This document shows positions 52,042 to 60,622 of a stretch of 64,000 bases of DNA, one piece after another. The position numbers were made by a program, and so were the translations under genes. The notes under the pieces are model-generated. The model had not been told where the DNA came from and ran no database searches. It worked only from the letters and a program-made list of their open reading frames with translations. The stretch spans positions 53,868 to 117,867 of the forward strand of contig JAFWMH010000036.1 in NCBI GenBank assembly GCA_017510785.1, given 5' to 3'. Numbering within the stretch: position 1 is the first letter of the stretch; each line of letters starts with the position of its first letter. Origin of the DNA: Atopobiaceae bacterium. Lineage in GTDB: Bacteria > Actinomycetota > Coriobacteriia > Coriobacteriales > Atopobiaceae.

Positions 52042-52455
52042 GCAAAATCGTCCGAAATCGACCTCTGCAACACCCCTTTTTACACAGGTCGCTTCTCGTC
52101 AGGATTACCCCTCCCACGGCCTCCGCGGTGCAGTGTCTGGGACAAAACCTGCCGGAATGTCGACCTGTGCAACGCATTCAGTTGCACAAGCCGCGATTTC
52201 GACAGGGTTTTCCCTCTCATGACCCCCGACGCAGCGTCTGGGACAAAAACCTGTCGGAGTGTCGACCTGTGCGAATCCTTCAGTTGCACAAGCCGCGTTT
52301 CCGACAGGGTTTTCCCTTGGCCCGGTCCCGGCGACAACCCGCCCGCAAGATGGGTCGCGGTTCCGCTGGCGCCGTCGCGACATGCGCCACGGCCGCCATG
52401 CGCCGCGAGCGCCATGCGTCCGCGACTATGAAGCAGCCTGGGGAGCGTATTTGCG
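52042..52455. repeat. Family A repeat, locus 3: three 102-bp hairpin units and tail
   Basis: Hairpin units begin near 52046, 52148 and 52250 (spacing about 102), each with CCTGYCGG...CCTGTGCAA/TTGCACAAG...CCGACAGG, joined by the same CTCCCACGGCCTCCGCGG spacer as at locus 1, and ending with the GCGACTATGAAGCAGCC/TGGGGAGCGTATTTGCG tail. Confidence 0.85.
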
Positions 52456-52925
52456 ATTCCGGAGTCGCCGTTGCGTGAGCTCTTACAAAAACAGGGCCAC
52501 ACGGCAGACGGACACCTGTCCGTGGAACAGGGGACGAGCTTTTCGCTCAATCCCTGCGGAAAGAACAACCCGTCCTCCGCTCAAAGACAGCAAGCGAAAA
52601 GCAAATGGCGAGCAAATGAAACGAGGTCGGTTTTCCGACGGCGCCCGTCCCGCCTTCCGCGCGGCTTACCAAATGCGACGATCTCCTTCTGCGTCCCCAT
52701 AAAGGCGAAGCCTGCACCAAGCTCCAGCAGGAGGCGCGTGGTGTTCCGCTCGAGAGCAATCTCAAAAGCTTCGAGGTCAATGCCACGCGCGACACGTTCG
52801 TCGAGGTGATAATGGCCAGCAGCAGCGCGACATCAAGAACTCTTACCTTCCCGCCCGCTACGGCGACTTCGGCCCGGACACGCCGGAGCAGTGGGGCGTT
52901 CTGCGCTACTATGTTTGCGAGACGT
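52456..52925 (+). pseudogene. Decayed coding sequence of unknown function
   Basis: Pieces in different frames read like protein: TKLQQEARGVPLESNLKSFEVNATRD (about 52710-52800) and, one frame over, RDIKNSYLPARYGDFGPDTP then EQWGVLRYYVCET (about 52825-52925). No single open frame connects them, and no family is recognised. Confidence 0.35.
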
Positions 52926-53047
52926 TCTTTGCGAGACGGTCGCTCGCGGCGTGCCGCAGCTCGCGAAGCCGAGGAGGCCATCGCACAGCCGCGCATCCTC
53001 GAGGACGCAACGCGCGACCTGCAACAATGCACAAGAAAGGAGCAATC

Positions 53048-53572
53048 GTGGCTGAAATTATCATCACGGCAAAGGAGGCCGCCGAGGCGATGGACGTGCT
53101 CGCCTCACAGGAGCGAGAACTACGTTATGAGCAGCGTTTTGGCGCGACGGAGACGCTCGAGCTGGGCATTGCCGCCGCCCGACTTGCGCCCGAATTTGGC
53201 GAGACGTACACCGTAACCATCACGCGCGAGGAGGACGGGGCAATCGCTTTCCAGTGGCTCGGCGAAGGCAAAGGCGCACGCAACCTCGAGTTCGCAGCAG
53301 GCAAGCGCACGGCTGCCCTCGTGTCCGGCCACGCTAGTCCGTGGACACAACTACAGGCCATCGCAAGTGACAAACCGCTTGACGAGGTGTGGGCACATGT
53401 GCCAGAGGTGTGTCCCGCATGTGGGGCGTTTCCCATACGCGTGCGTGACGAGTGGGTAGCCACCATCGCAGTGAGTGGTCTTCACGAGGGACTCGACCAC
53501 GAGGTGATCGTACGCGTTCTTGAACAGGTGTTAGGAACAACGGTGCCGCGCTTTGCGGTTACCGTAGCATAA
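53048..53572 (+). CDS. UPF0303/HbpS-like protein, possibly heme-binding
   Basis: 174 residues. The pattern QERELRYEQRFGATETLELG, a central TVTITREEDGAIAFQWLGEG and the ARNLEFAAGKRTAALVSGHASPW stretch resembles UPF0303 proteins (GlcG/HbpS fold), which bind or degrade heme in some species. A second half (about 105-174; CPACGAFPIRVRDEWVAT) is longer than in the family. I use the GTG at 53048, five bases behind AAAGGAG. It is 24 bp upstream of the flavoprotein gene and probably co-transcribed. Confidence 0.5.
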   Translation: MAEIIITAKEAAEAMDVLASQERELRYEQRFGATETLELGIAAARLAPEFGETYTVTITREEDGAIAFQWLGEGKGARNLEFAAGKRTAALVSGHASPWTQLQAIASDKPLDEVWAHVPEVCPACGAFPIRVRDEWVATIAVSGLHEGLDHEVIVRVLEQVLGTTVPRFAVTVA

Positions 53573-53596
53573 GAAAGGATAAGAAAGGAGAACACC

Positions 53597-54814
53597 ATGG
53601 CGCTACACATCGTCGAGGAGGCCGACCGCTGCCTCAACTGCAAGAGGCCCATGTGCCAGAGGGGCTGCCCCGTGGGCACAGCAATTCCGCTGGCAATCCA
53701 GCTGTTCCGCGAGCGCCGGATGGACGAGGCCGGAGCGGTACTCTTCCAGAACAACCCCATGAGCGCCGTGTGCTCCCTCATTTGCAACCACGGTGCCCAG
53801 TGTGAGGGCCACTGCGTGCTCGGCCGCAAGGGCACCCCCGTCCACTTCTCGGCCATCGAGCACTACGTGTCGAGCACCTACCTCGAGCGTGTGCGCTTCC
53901 AGAGACCCGAGGCATGCGGGAAGCGGGCCGCCGTCATCGGAGGAGGGCCCGCAGGCATCGTCGCCGCGCTCAGGCTGGCGCAAGCGGGTGTTGACGTCAC
54001 GGTATTCGACCAAAACCCGCGCTTGGGTGGCGTCATGCGCTACGGCATCCCCGAGTATCGCCTGCCCAAGAGGGTGCTCGACCGCTACCAGGAGATTCTG
54101 GAAGAGCTCGGCGTTCGCGTGCGGCACAACACCGCCATCGGCGAGTCGCTCACCATAGCGGACCTCTTCCGCGACGGCTACGACGCCGTATTCGTGGGTA
54201 CGGGCACCTGGCGCGCACAAACGCTGGGCGTTTCGGGCGAGGCCGGCGGCAACGTGCTGTTTGGCCTCGACTACCTGCGCTCGCCGCACACGGCCGAGGT
54301 TGGCGAACGCGTGGCCGTCATTGGCGCCGGCAACACCGCCATGGACGTGGCGCGCACGGCCTTCCGCCAGGGGGCACGCGAGGTCACGCTCTACGCTCGG
54401 AGCAAGCATATATCGGCAAGCTCCGACGAGCTCGAGTACGCGTTGCTCGACGGCTGCGAGCTTGTGCAGGGCAAGGCCATCTGCGAGATAAACGAACAGG
54501 GGCCGGTATTTCGCACGGCGATTTTCGACGAGAACGACAAGGTCGTCGGTTACGAGGAGGAGCTCGACCAAGTGAAGTGCGACACGGTAATCGTAGCCGT
54601 CAGCCAGAAGCCCAAGAATAAGCTCATCCTCACCACCGAGGGACTCGAGGGCGACGAGCGCGGCCTGCTCATCGTGGACGAACACGGCATGTGCACGGTG
54701 CCGGGTGTCTTCGCGGCAGGCGACGTGGTGACCGGCCCGAACACCGTGGTCCACGCCGTGGCGGCCACCAAAGTCGCCGTGAACGGCATGCTCAACTACA
54801 TGGACGTGGCGTAG
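53597..54814 (+). CDS. GltD-like NAD(P)-dependent FAD/Fe-S oxidoreductase
   Basis: 405 residues. The N-terminal cysteine-rich part (CLNCKRPMCQRGCPVG; CSLICNHGAQCEGHC) binds two 4Fe-4S clusters. Two nucleotide-binding folds follow: AAVIGGGPAGIVAALRLAQAG (FAD) and VAVIGAGNTAMDVARTA (NADP). The closing GVFAAGDVVTGPNTVVHAVA fits the family. It resembles the GltD subunit of glutamate synthase and related NfnB/PreT proteins; it is shorter than usual GltD and there is no gltB nearby. It may serve a different partner. Confidence 0.85.
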   Translation: MALHIVEEADRCLNCKRPMCQRGCPVGTAIPLAIQLFRERRMDEAGAVLFQNNPMSAVCSLICNHGAQCEGHCVLGRKGTPVHFSAIEHYVSSTYLERVRFQRPEACGKRAAVIGGGPAGIVAALRLAQAGVDVTVFDQNPRLGGVMRYGIPEYRLPKRVLDRYQEILEELGVRVRHNTAIGESLTIADLFRDGYDAVFVGTGTWRAQTLGVSGEAGGNVLFGLDYLRSPHTAEVGERVAVIGAGNTAMDVARTAFRQGAREVTLYARSKHISASSDELEYALLDGCELVQGKAICEINEQGPVFRTAIFDENDKVVGYEEELDQVKCDTVIVAVSQKPKNKLILTTEGLEGDERGLLIVDEHGMCTVPGVFAAGDVVTGPNTVVHAVAATKVAVNGMLNYMDVA

Positions 54815-54979
54815 GAACACGCACAGCACCTTTTGACTCGTTTCGGCACGTGTCCCCACAGGCATATTGTTACGAAGTTTGTTACGAAGTGCGAGAGAGG
54901 AAGAACAAACTGATGATAAAACCTGCGGCGTGACGTCGTCACCGAGGCACGACCGCAACAAGGGGATGGCCCCTCCGGC

Positions 54980-55490
54980 GGGCTTGTCAGTTATTTGGGT
55001 CACATCGGCACCCATTTCTGGCGTTGGGTGCCAAAGGGGCACAGATTAATGCGCCGGGCCGGCTATTTGGGTGGCATCGGCACCTATCGTGGCGTTGGGT
55101 GCCGAAGGGTGACGGATAGGCCGGGCTTGTCTGCTATTTGGGCCCCGTCGGCACCCGTTGCGATGTTGGGTGCCAAGGGGTGCCGGATAGGCCGGACTTG
55201 CCGGCTATTTGGGTGGCATCGGCACCCATCGTGGCGTTGGGTGCCAAGGGGTGCCAGATAGGCCGGGCCTGTCAGTTATTTGGGTGGCATCGGCACCCTT
55301 TTCTGGCGTTGGGTGCCAAAGGGGCACAGATAAATGCGCCGGGCCGGCTATTTGGGTCACATCGGCACCCATTTCTGGCGTTGGGTGCCAAAGGGTGCCA
55401 GATAGGCCGGACTTGCCGGCTATTTGGGCCCCGTCGGCACCTGTTGTGACGACCCATTGCTGCGTTGGGTGCCAAAGGGGCACAGATAAG
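54980..55490. repeat. Minisatellite of seven 71-72 bp hairpin units
   Basis: TATTTGGG marks units at 54992, 55064, 55135, 55206, 55277, 55349 and 55421 (spacings 72, 71, 71, 71, 72, 72). Each contains a hairpin GGCACCCA...TGGGTGCC, except the last where the arm is diverged. Two sub-types alternate (CACAGATTAATGCGCC and CCGGATAGGCC). It lies between convergent genes. Confidence 0.9.
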
Positions 55491-55598
55491 CGCGCCGGGA
55501 AGTGTGACCCCCCATTCGCACAGGCCGCGCGATTCCTTCAGGCTTCACCCCGCCATTCGCACAGGCCGCGCGATTCCGCAAGGCTTCCCGACGAGCAA
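55491..55598. repeat. Short duplication ATTCGCACAGGCCGCGCGATTCC
   Basis: ATTCGCACAGGCCGCGCGATT occurs at 55513 and 55555 (42 bp apart), just behind the EAL gene. Confidence 0.65.
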
Positions 55599-58052
55599 CT
55601 ACGCTCGCCTGCTCAACCACGCCTCGGCCTTCTCTGCATCGAGCGGCGGAGAATAGTAGTACCCCTGGATGTAGTCAATCTCAAGCTTTCGCGCCAGCTC
55701 AATTTGGACCGCGTCCTCGACGCCCTCGGCCACCACGCGCTTGCCGAGGCCATGGATAAAGCTCACGAGGGACTCGAGGTAGTCCTCGCTTCCCGGCTGC
55801 AGGTGACTGTCGTTCACGGACTTGTCTAGCTTGATGCAGTCCATGGGGTAGGCGCTCACGGCGTTGAGCGTAGAGTAGCCGGTACCGTAGTCGTCGAGTG
55901 CCAGCTGCATCCCCGTCGCGTGGACTTCCGAGAAGAACCGCTGGGCCCTCTTGCCGTCGAACGACCCGCTCTCCGTAATCTCAAGTTTGATGAGACGGGC
56001 CGGGATTTGTGCCTCGTCCAAAAGCTCCTTGAGCCACGCGCAGTACTCGATGTCCTTGAGCTGGATGGGCGAGTAGTTAATCGACACCGACGGAACCTCG
56101 AAGCCCGCATCCCTCCACGCGCGCATCTGCTCAATCGCCTTCTTCGTCACAATGCGGTCGACCTGGGTAATAAGACCAACGCTCTCCGCCACGGGGATAA
56201 ACTCGTTCGGGTAGTACAGGTCGTCCTTAAAGCGGCACAGCGCTTCGAATCCGTACAGCCTCCCACTCGCCAAGTCAATTTGCGGCTGGTAGACCACCCT
56301 AAAGCTCTCCTCGGCAATCGCGCGATCCAGCGAGCTAATAACCTGACGCCTGCCGTCGATCTTCTTCCGCATCTGGGGGCTGTAGTATGCGTAGCGGCTC
56401 CGCCCGCTCGACTCCCTCGCTTCGTAGAGGGCCAAGTCGGCATCGGTCATGAGCTCTTCGAGGGTTTGGTCCCCGTCGCGCACGACGATGCCGGCCGAAC
56501 AGGAAATCTCAATCGAATGGTCGTCGGTCTCGACTGGCTCGTGCATGAGCTTGACCACCTCGTCGAACAACCTGCGCTCTTGGGAGATGTCGCCGTCGAA
56601 CAGGACCAAGAACTCGTCCGCGCCATAGCGTGCACACCTGAGCTCGGGCAGCTTGCGCAGGCGGTCCGCTAAAGTTTTGATGACCACGTCTCCCTTGCCG
56701 TAGCCATACACCTCGTTAATGAAGCGGAAGCCATCGATGTCGATGAGCGCAACCGAACCGACGGCCCGGCTCCCGTGCAACTGCTTGGCGGCGTTTCGAT
56801 TGGGCAGGTCGGTTAGGGAATCGTGGTAGTGACGGTAGTAGAGGTCCCTTTCGCTCCTCCGCGCCTTAATGAACACCAGCACGAGGAAGATGGTAAGGCA
56901 TGCAAAGCCCACAAGGACATATGACAAAGGCTGCAGGATGGCACCATAACTCTCCATGAGGTCGGAGTCGTTGCCCAGGACGATGGAGTTGTTCGGAAGC
57001 TGGGAGTTCTTAATGTTGAAGCGTTTGAGTTGCTGATAGTCGAACACGTACTCCATGGTGGACCCGCTGGCAAGCTCAATGTTGGAGGGGTCCTTGCCAT
57101 TCAGGATTTCGATGGCCATCTGCCCGGCATCGATACCAAACTTCGTGAAGTCAAGAAAGCCGCTGCCAAGGGCACCGTTACCCACCCCGCCCGTGCTCAC
57201 CCGAAAGACCGGACGCGGACAGTGACCTGCCAGAAGCCTGCACATATCGTCAATTGTGTAGACCTTGCCATCACGGTCCCTAAAGGCATCGAGCTCGAAA
57301 ACGATGGTATTCTCTGCGAGCCCTTCCATCCTTCGTAAGAACTGCTCCTCGCTCATATGGGTGAGGTTTACGATTTCGAACTCGTGGTTAGGAAATTGGG
57401 GCATCACCTGTTCGAGGGACGCGACGTCGGCCTTGCCGGTCTCGGTGTCGTCTACGATGCAAACGAAGGTGTCGCACCCGTCGAAGATGCTTGCCGCCGT
57501 CTCGAAAACTTCGGCCATGTTGGCCTGCTCGGGAATGCCGGTCGCCCATCCTTCGTCGTGAACCTTGTGGGCATGATCGATGTCGTTGATGCCGAGGAAT
57601 ACGACGGGCAGCCCTTCAAAGAGGTCGTCGCGGTGTTCCTCGGCAAAGTTGAGCGCCGCGTCATCACCCACGATGAGCACCTCGTAGTCATGCGACTGAA
57701 GTTTGTGACGCAAAAGTTGCTCGAAGAGGGCCTGGGTTTCGTCGTCGGCGTTGTTCTTCATGTCCATGTACTCGGTATCGAGCAGGACCTCGGTCCCTTT
57801 GAACGCCTCGCTAATACCGTCCCACTGCAGGGGCACAGAGAAGTGCGACTGGCTGTAGGACGAAAGAAAGAGGACGTTGTGCTGTTTCTTGTCCTGAAGC
57901 GATGCACGCGTCATGGACCCGTCGTTATCGGCCAGGTTCTTGTACAGGCCATAGAGCCGACTCACGCCCACAAGAATGAGCGTGACGGAGAGCACGGCCA
58001 GAACACTCAACGCAACCCGGGAAACAATGTTCGCTCGCATCGTTTTATCCAT
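55599..58052 (-). CDS. Membrane GGDEF-EAL protein with periplasmic-binding-like sensor
   Basis: 817 residues. A membrane segment (RVALSVLAVLSVTLILVGVS) precedes an extracytoplasmic domain of the ABC-substrate-binding type (VLFLSSYSQSHFSVPLQWDG, then LIVGDDAALNFAEEHRDDLF). A second membrane segment (about 385-405) leads to GGDEF (about 415-560) with a diverged RYGADEF, and a complete EAL domain (about 575-817) with FEALCRF, SINYSP, EITESGS, ALDDYGTGYS, IKLDKS, AEGVED and IQGYYYS. I expect c-di-GMP phosphodiesterase activity with a degenerate cyclase domain, perhaps GTP-sensing. Start at 58052 behind GGAGG. Confidence 0.85.
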   Translation of the reverse strand: MDKTMRANIVSRVALSVLAVLSVTLILVGVSRLYGLYKNLADNDGSMTRASLQDKKQHNVLFLSSYSQSHFSVPLQWDGISEAFKGTEVLLDTEYMDMKNNADDETQALFEQLLRHKLQSHDYEVLIVGDDAALNFAEEHRDDLFEGLPVVFLGINDIDHAHKVHDEGWATGIPEQANMAEVFETAASIFDGCDTFVCIVDDTETGKADVASLEQVMPQFPNHEFEIVNLTHMSEEQFLRRMEGLAENTIVFELDAFRDRDGKVYTIDDMCRLLAGHCPRPVFRVSTGGVGNGALGSGFLDFTKFGIDAGQMAIEILNGKDPSNIELASGSTMEYVFDYQQLKRFNIKNSQLPNNSIVLGNDSDLMESYGAILQPLSYVLVGFACLTIFLVLVFIKARRSERDLYYRHYHDSLTDLPNRNAAKQLHGSRAVGSVALIDIDGFRFINEVYGYGKGDVVIKTLADRLRKLPELRCARYGADEFLVLFDGDISQERRLFDEVVKLMHEPVETDDHSIEISCSAGIVVRDGDQTLEELMTDADLALYEARESSGRSRYAYYSPQMRKKIDGRRQVISSLDRAIAEESFRVVYQPQIDLASGRLYGFEALCRFKDDLYYPNEFIPVAESVGLITQVDRIVTKKAIEQMRAWRDAGFEVPSVSINYSPIQLKDIEYCAWLKELLDEAQIPARLIKLEITESGSFDGKRAQRFFSEVHATGMQLALDDYGTGYSTLNAVSAYPMDCIKLDKSVNDSHLQPGSEDYLESLVSFIHGLGKRVVAEGVEDAVQIELARKLEIDYIQGYYYSPPLDAEKAEAWLSRRA

Positions 58053-58241
58053 GGGCGGTCCTCCCTTTTGCGCGGTGAAATGCTCCAATAGTGGAATATT
58101 TCAATATTACATGGATATTTCACGAGCAACGCGGGTTTTGGCATCAACAAAGCGATAGGTAGGGTTTACTCGGTGAAAAGACCCCCCTCGGCCTGGGCAT
58201 GTGAGCCGTGCGCGTAACGCGATTCGCCCCCGGCCGTGAGC

Positions 58242-58325
58242 GACTTCCCCATCGGCGAAGCACGGCTTTCCGTCGGCGAGGCGCGGCTTCCCCATCGGCG
58301 AGGCGCAGCTTTCCGTCGACGAAGT
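58242..58325. repeat. 21-22 bp tandem repeat before the ABC operon
   Basis: Four units of CTTCCCCATCGGCGAGGCGCG / CTTTCCGTCGGCGAGGCGCG at about 58242, 58264, 58285 and 58307, in the leader of the ABC operon. Confidence 0.75.
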
Positions 58326-58358
58326 CTGGCGAGGGCGAACACAAGAAAGGGAACCACC

Positions 58359-59135
58359 ATGGCATTGCTCGAGGTCAAACACGTCAAGAAGGTCTATAAG
58401 CCCCGGCTGGTCGGCGTGGGCGTCACGGCACTTCGCGACGTGTCCTTCTCGGTAAGGCGGGGCGAGTTCGTCGCCATAATGGGCGAGAGCGGATCGGGCA
58501 AAACCACATTGCTCAACATTCTGGCGGCCCTCGACAAGCCCACATCGGGACAGGTGCTCCTGGAAGGCAAGGACCTCGCACGAACCCGAGAACGCGACTT
58601 GGCGGCTTTGCGTCGCGAGCACTTGGGTTTTGTGTTCCAAGACTTCAATCTGTTGGACTCCCTCACGGTGCGCGACAACATCTTCCTGCCCCTCGTGTTG
58701 GCAAACGTGCCGCACGACGAGATGGAGCGACGGCTCACACCGCTCGTCAAGACCTTGGGCATCGAGCGGCTCGTCGACCAGTACCCCTACGAGCTCTCTG
58801 GCGGACAAAAGCAGCGCACTGCCGTAGCCCGTGCGCTTATCACGCGTCCTTCCATCTTGTTGGCCGACGAGCCAACGGGCGCCCTCGACTCGCATGCCGC
58901 CGAAAGCCTCCTCAGAACTCTGGGACGCATGAACGCTCGCGGACAAACCGTCCTCATGGTCACCCACAGCACAAACGCAGCAAGCCGCGCCACGCGCGTG
59001 CTCTTCCTCAAGGATGGCAGGGTGCGCAAGCAAATTCGGCGCGGCGAGCGCGACTCCGAAGCGTTCTACGCCGCAATCTCGCGAAGCCTTGCCGCGACCA
59101 TCCGCCCTCAACGAGGAGGAGCCACCCATGCGTAG
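58359..59135 (+). CDS. ABC transporter ATP-binding protein (BceA-like)
   Basis: 258 residues. ATPase features: Walker A MGESGSGKTTLL, Q-loop FVFQDFNLLDSLTV, signature LSGGQKQRTAVA, Walker B LLADEPTGALD and H-loop VTHS. The MacB/BceA family exports or senses antimicrobial peptides with a large FtsX-like permease. Start ATG at 58359 behind AAAGGGAACC. The stop overlaps the permease by eight bases. Confidence 0.92.
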   Translation: MALLEVKHVKKVYKPRLVGVGVTALRDVSFSVRRGEFVAIMGESGSGKTTLLNILAALDKPTSGQVLLEGKDLARTRERDLAALRREHLGFVFQDFNLLDSLTVRDNIFLPLVLANVPHDEMERRLTPLVKTLGIERLVDQYPYELSGGQKQRTAVARALITRPSILLADEPTGALDSHAAESLLRTLGRMNARGQTVLMVTHSTNAASRATRVLFLKDGRVRKQIRRGERDSEAFYAAISRSLAATIRPQRGGATHA

Positions 59136-60546
59136 TCGCTTGTCGTTTCCGTGGCTCGCACTGCGCTCCATGTGGCTGAACGCCCGGTTCTACCTGCCTT
59201 ATTTGCTCTCCTGTGCACTTATCGTCGCGCTTCATTACGACATCCAGTTTCTCAACATGAACACTGGCACGGATTTGTTGCCGGGCGCCTCTTCCGTTCA
59301 CGGACTCTTGTCGGTCGTCGTGCTTGCGGTCGATTTCTTCTCGATTTTCCTCTTCGTGTACACCAACAGCTTCCTCATGAAACGCCGAGAGCGCGAGCTT
59401 GGCCTTTATAGCATCCTCGGCATGGAGAGACGCCATTTAAGGAAGCTGCTTCGCTGGGAGACGCTCTTTGCCGGCGTCATCTCCATCGGCGGCGGGCTCC
59501 TGCTTGGCATTGGATTCTCGCAGCTGTTTGTTTTGCTCTTTCGTGCCGTCATGCAAACCGATGTAGCCCTGGGATTCGAGGTGCCCAAGCTCGCTATTCT
59601 GTACACGGCTTTTGTCTACGGGCTTATGGTGCTCATGAACCTCGTTACCAATCTCGTGCGCGTGAGCTTCGTGCGACCCATCGTGCTGTTCCACACTACG
59701 GACGTTGGCGACCGCGAGCCACGCACCCGGCGACTCGTTGCCATCGTTGGTGTTATGGCCTTAGGCCTGGGCTATTCCATCTCCTTTTTTGACAATCCCT
59801 TGGAGAATCTTGGGCTTTTCCTTTTGGCTGTGCTGCTGGTCATCGTGGCAACGTACTGCCTGTTTTCGTCGGCGAGCATCGCCATACTCAAGCGACTTCG
59901 CGCCAACGCATCGTATTACTACCAACTTCGGCATTTCTTTCCCGTGGCGAACACGCTCCATCGCATGAGGCGCAACGCCACCGGGCTCGCCACCATTTGC
60001 GTCCTCTCCACAATGGCACTGGTTACGGCCTCGACGACGTTTGGCATGTACGTTGGGGCCGGCGTGGGCGCTGCGTGGGGAAACACGCAGGAAGGGCGCG
60101 CGCTCGTGAGCGCGTACTTCTTCGTCGGCCTGTTCCTGAGCATCCTTTTCCTTATGGCCTGCGCACTAATCGTGTACTACAAGCAGGTATCGGAGGGGTA
60201 CGAGGATGCTCCGTGCTTTGCAACCATGCAGCAGGTTGGAATGTCGGACGACGAGGTCGACCTGGTGGTGCACGGAGAAAACTCCCTTGCGTTCCTGCCG
60301 CCACTTGCCATGGCAGCCTGCCACACGCTCGCGGCCCTTCCCATAACGAGCAGAATCCTGCTGGCGTTTGGCATAACCAACATGGGGCTGGTTTTGAGTT
60401 GCACCGCGCTTACTCTGCTCGTGTACGGAGCGCTTTACCTCATCGCATTTCGCATTGCCTCGCGCACGTACCGCAGGATTGTTGCCTGGCCCGCCGCCGA
60501 CGCCGCAAGGCGCGGGTACCGCACAGGCCGTGCCGTCGAACGATAG
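59128..60546 (+). CDS. ABC transporter permease, FtsX/BceB-like
   Basis: 472 residues with about eight membrane spans. Regions such as RRERELGLYSILGMERRHLR are the FtsX hallmark, and a second, shorter FtsX repeat is in the C-terminal half (RHFFPVANTLHRMRRNATGL, then FATMQQVGMSDDEVDLVV). BceB proteins have about 650 residues with a large external loop; here the loop is short, so it may be a related transporter. Start ATG at 59128 behind GAGGAGGAGCC. No two-component system is adjacent. Confidence 0.85.
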   Translation: MRSRLSFPWLALRSMWLNARFYLPYLLSCALIVALHYDIQFLNMNTGTDLLPGASSVHGLLSVVVLAVDFFSIFLFVYTNSFLMKRRERELGLYSILGMERRHLRKLLRWETLFAGVISIGGGLLLGIGFSQLFVLLFRAVMQTDVALGFEVPKLAILYTAFVYGLMVLMNLVTNLVRVSFVRPIVLFHTTDVGDREPRTRRLVAIVGVMALGLGYSISFFDNPLENLGLFLLAVLLVIVATYCLFSSASIAILKRLRANASYYYQLRHFFPVANTLHRMRRNATGLATICVLSTMALVTASTTFGMYVGAGVGAAWGNTQEGRALVSAYFFVGLFLSILFLMACALIVYYKQVSEGYEDAPCFATMQQVGMSDDEVDLVVHGENSLAFLPPLAMAACHTLAALPITSRILLAFGITNMGLVLSCTALTLLVYGALYLIAFRIASRTYRRIVAWPAADAARRGYRTGRAVER

Positions 60547-60622
60547 GCACCCCGAACAAGCCAGCAAGCCACAGGCGGTGTGATACTGTTTAGTCGCTGA
60601 TAAACCCTTGGAAAGGAGTGCC

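Noticed and set aside
51985..52478. Open frames across repeat locus 3
   Set aside because: Same repeat-made shadows as at locus 1.
53603..55042. 479-codon open frame on the minus strand
   Set aside because: Antisense to the GltD-like flavoprotein, which carries the real motifs.
54980..55490. CRISPR array
   Set aside because: The repeats touch each other (71-72 bp unit, no unique spacers) and no cas genes are nearby.
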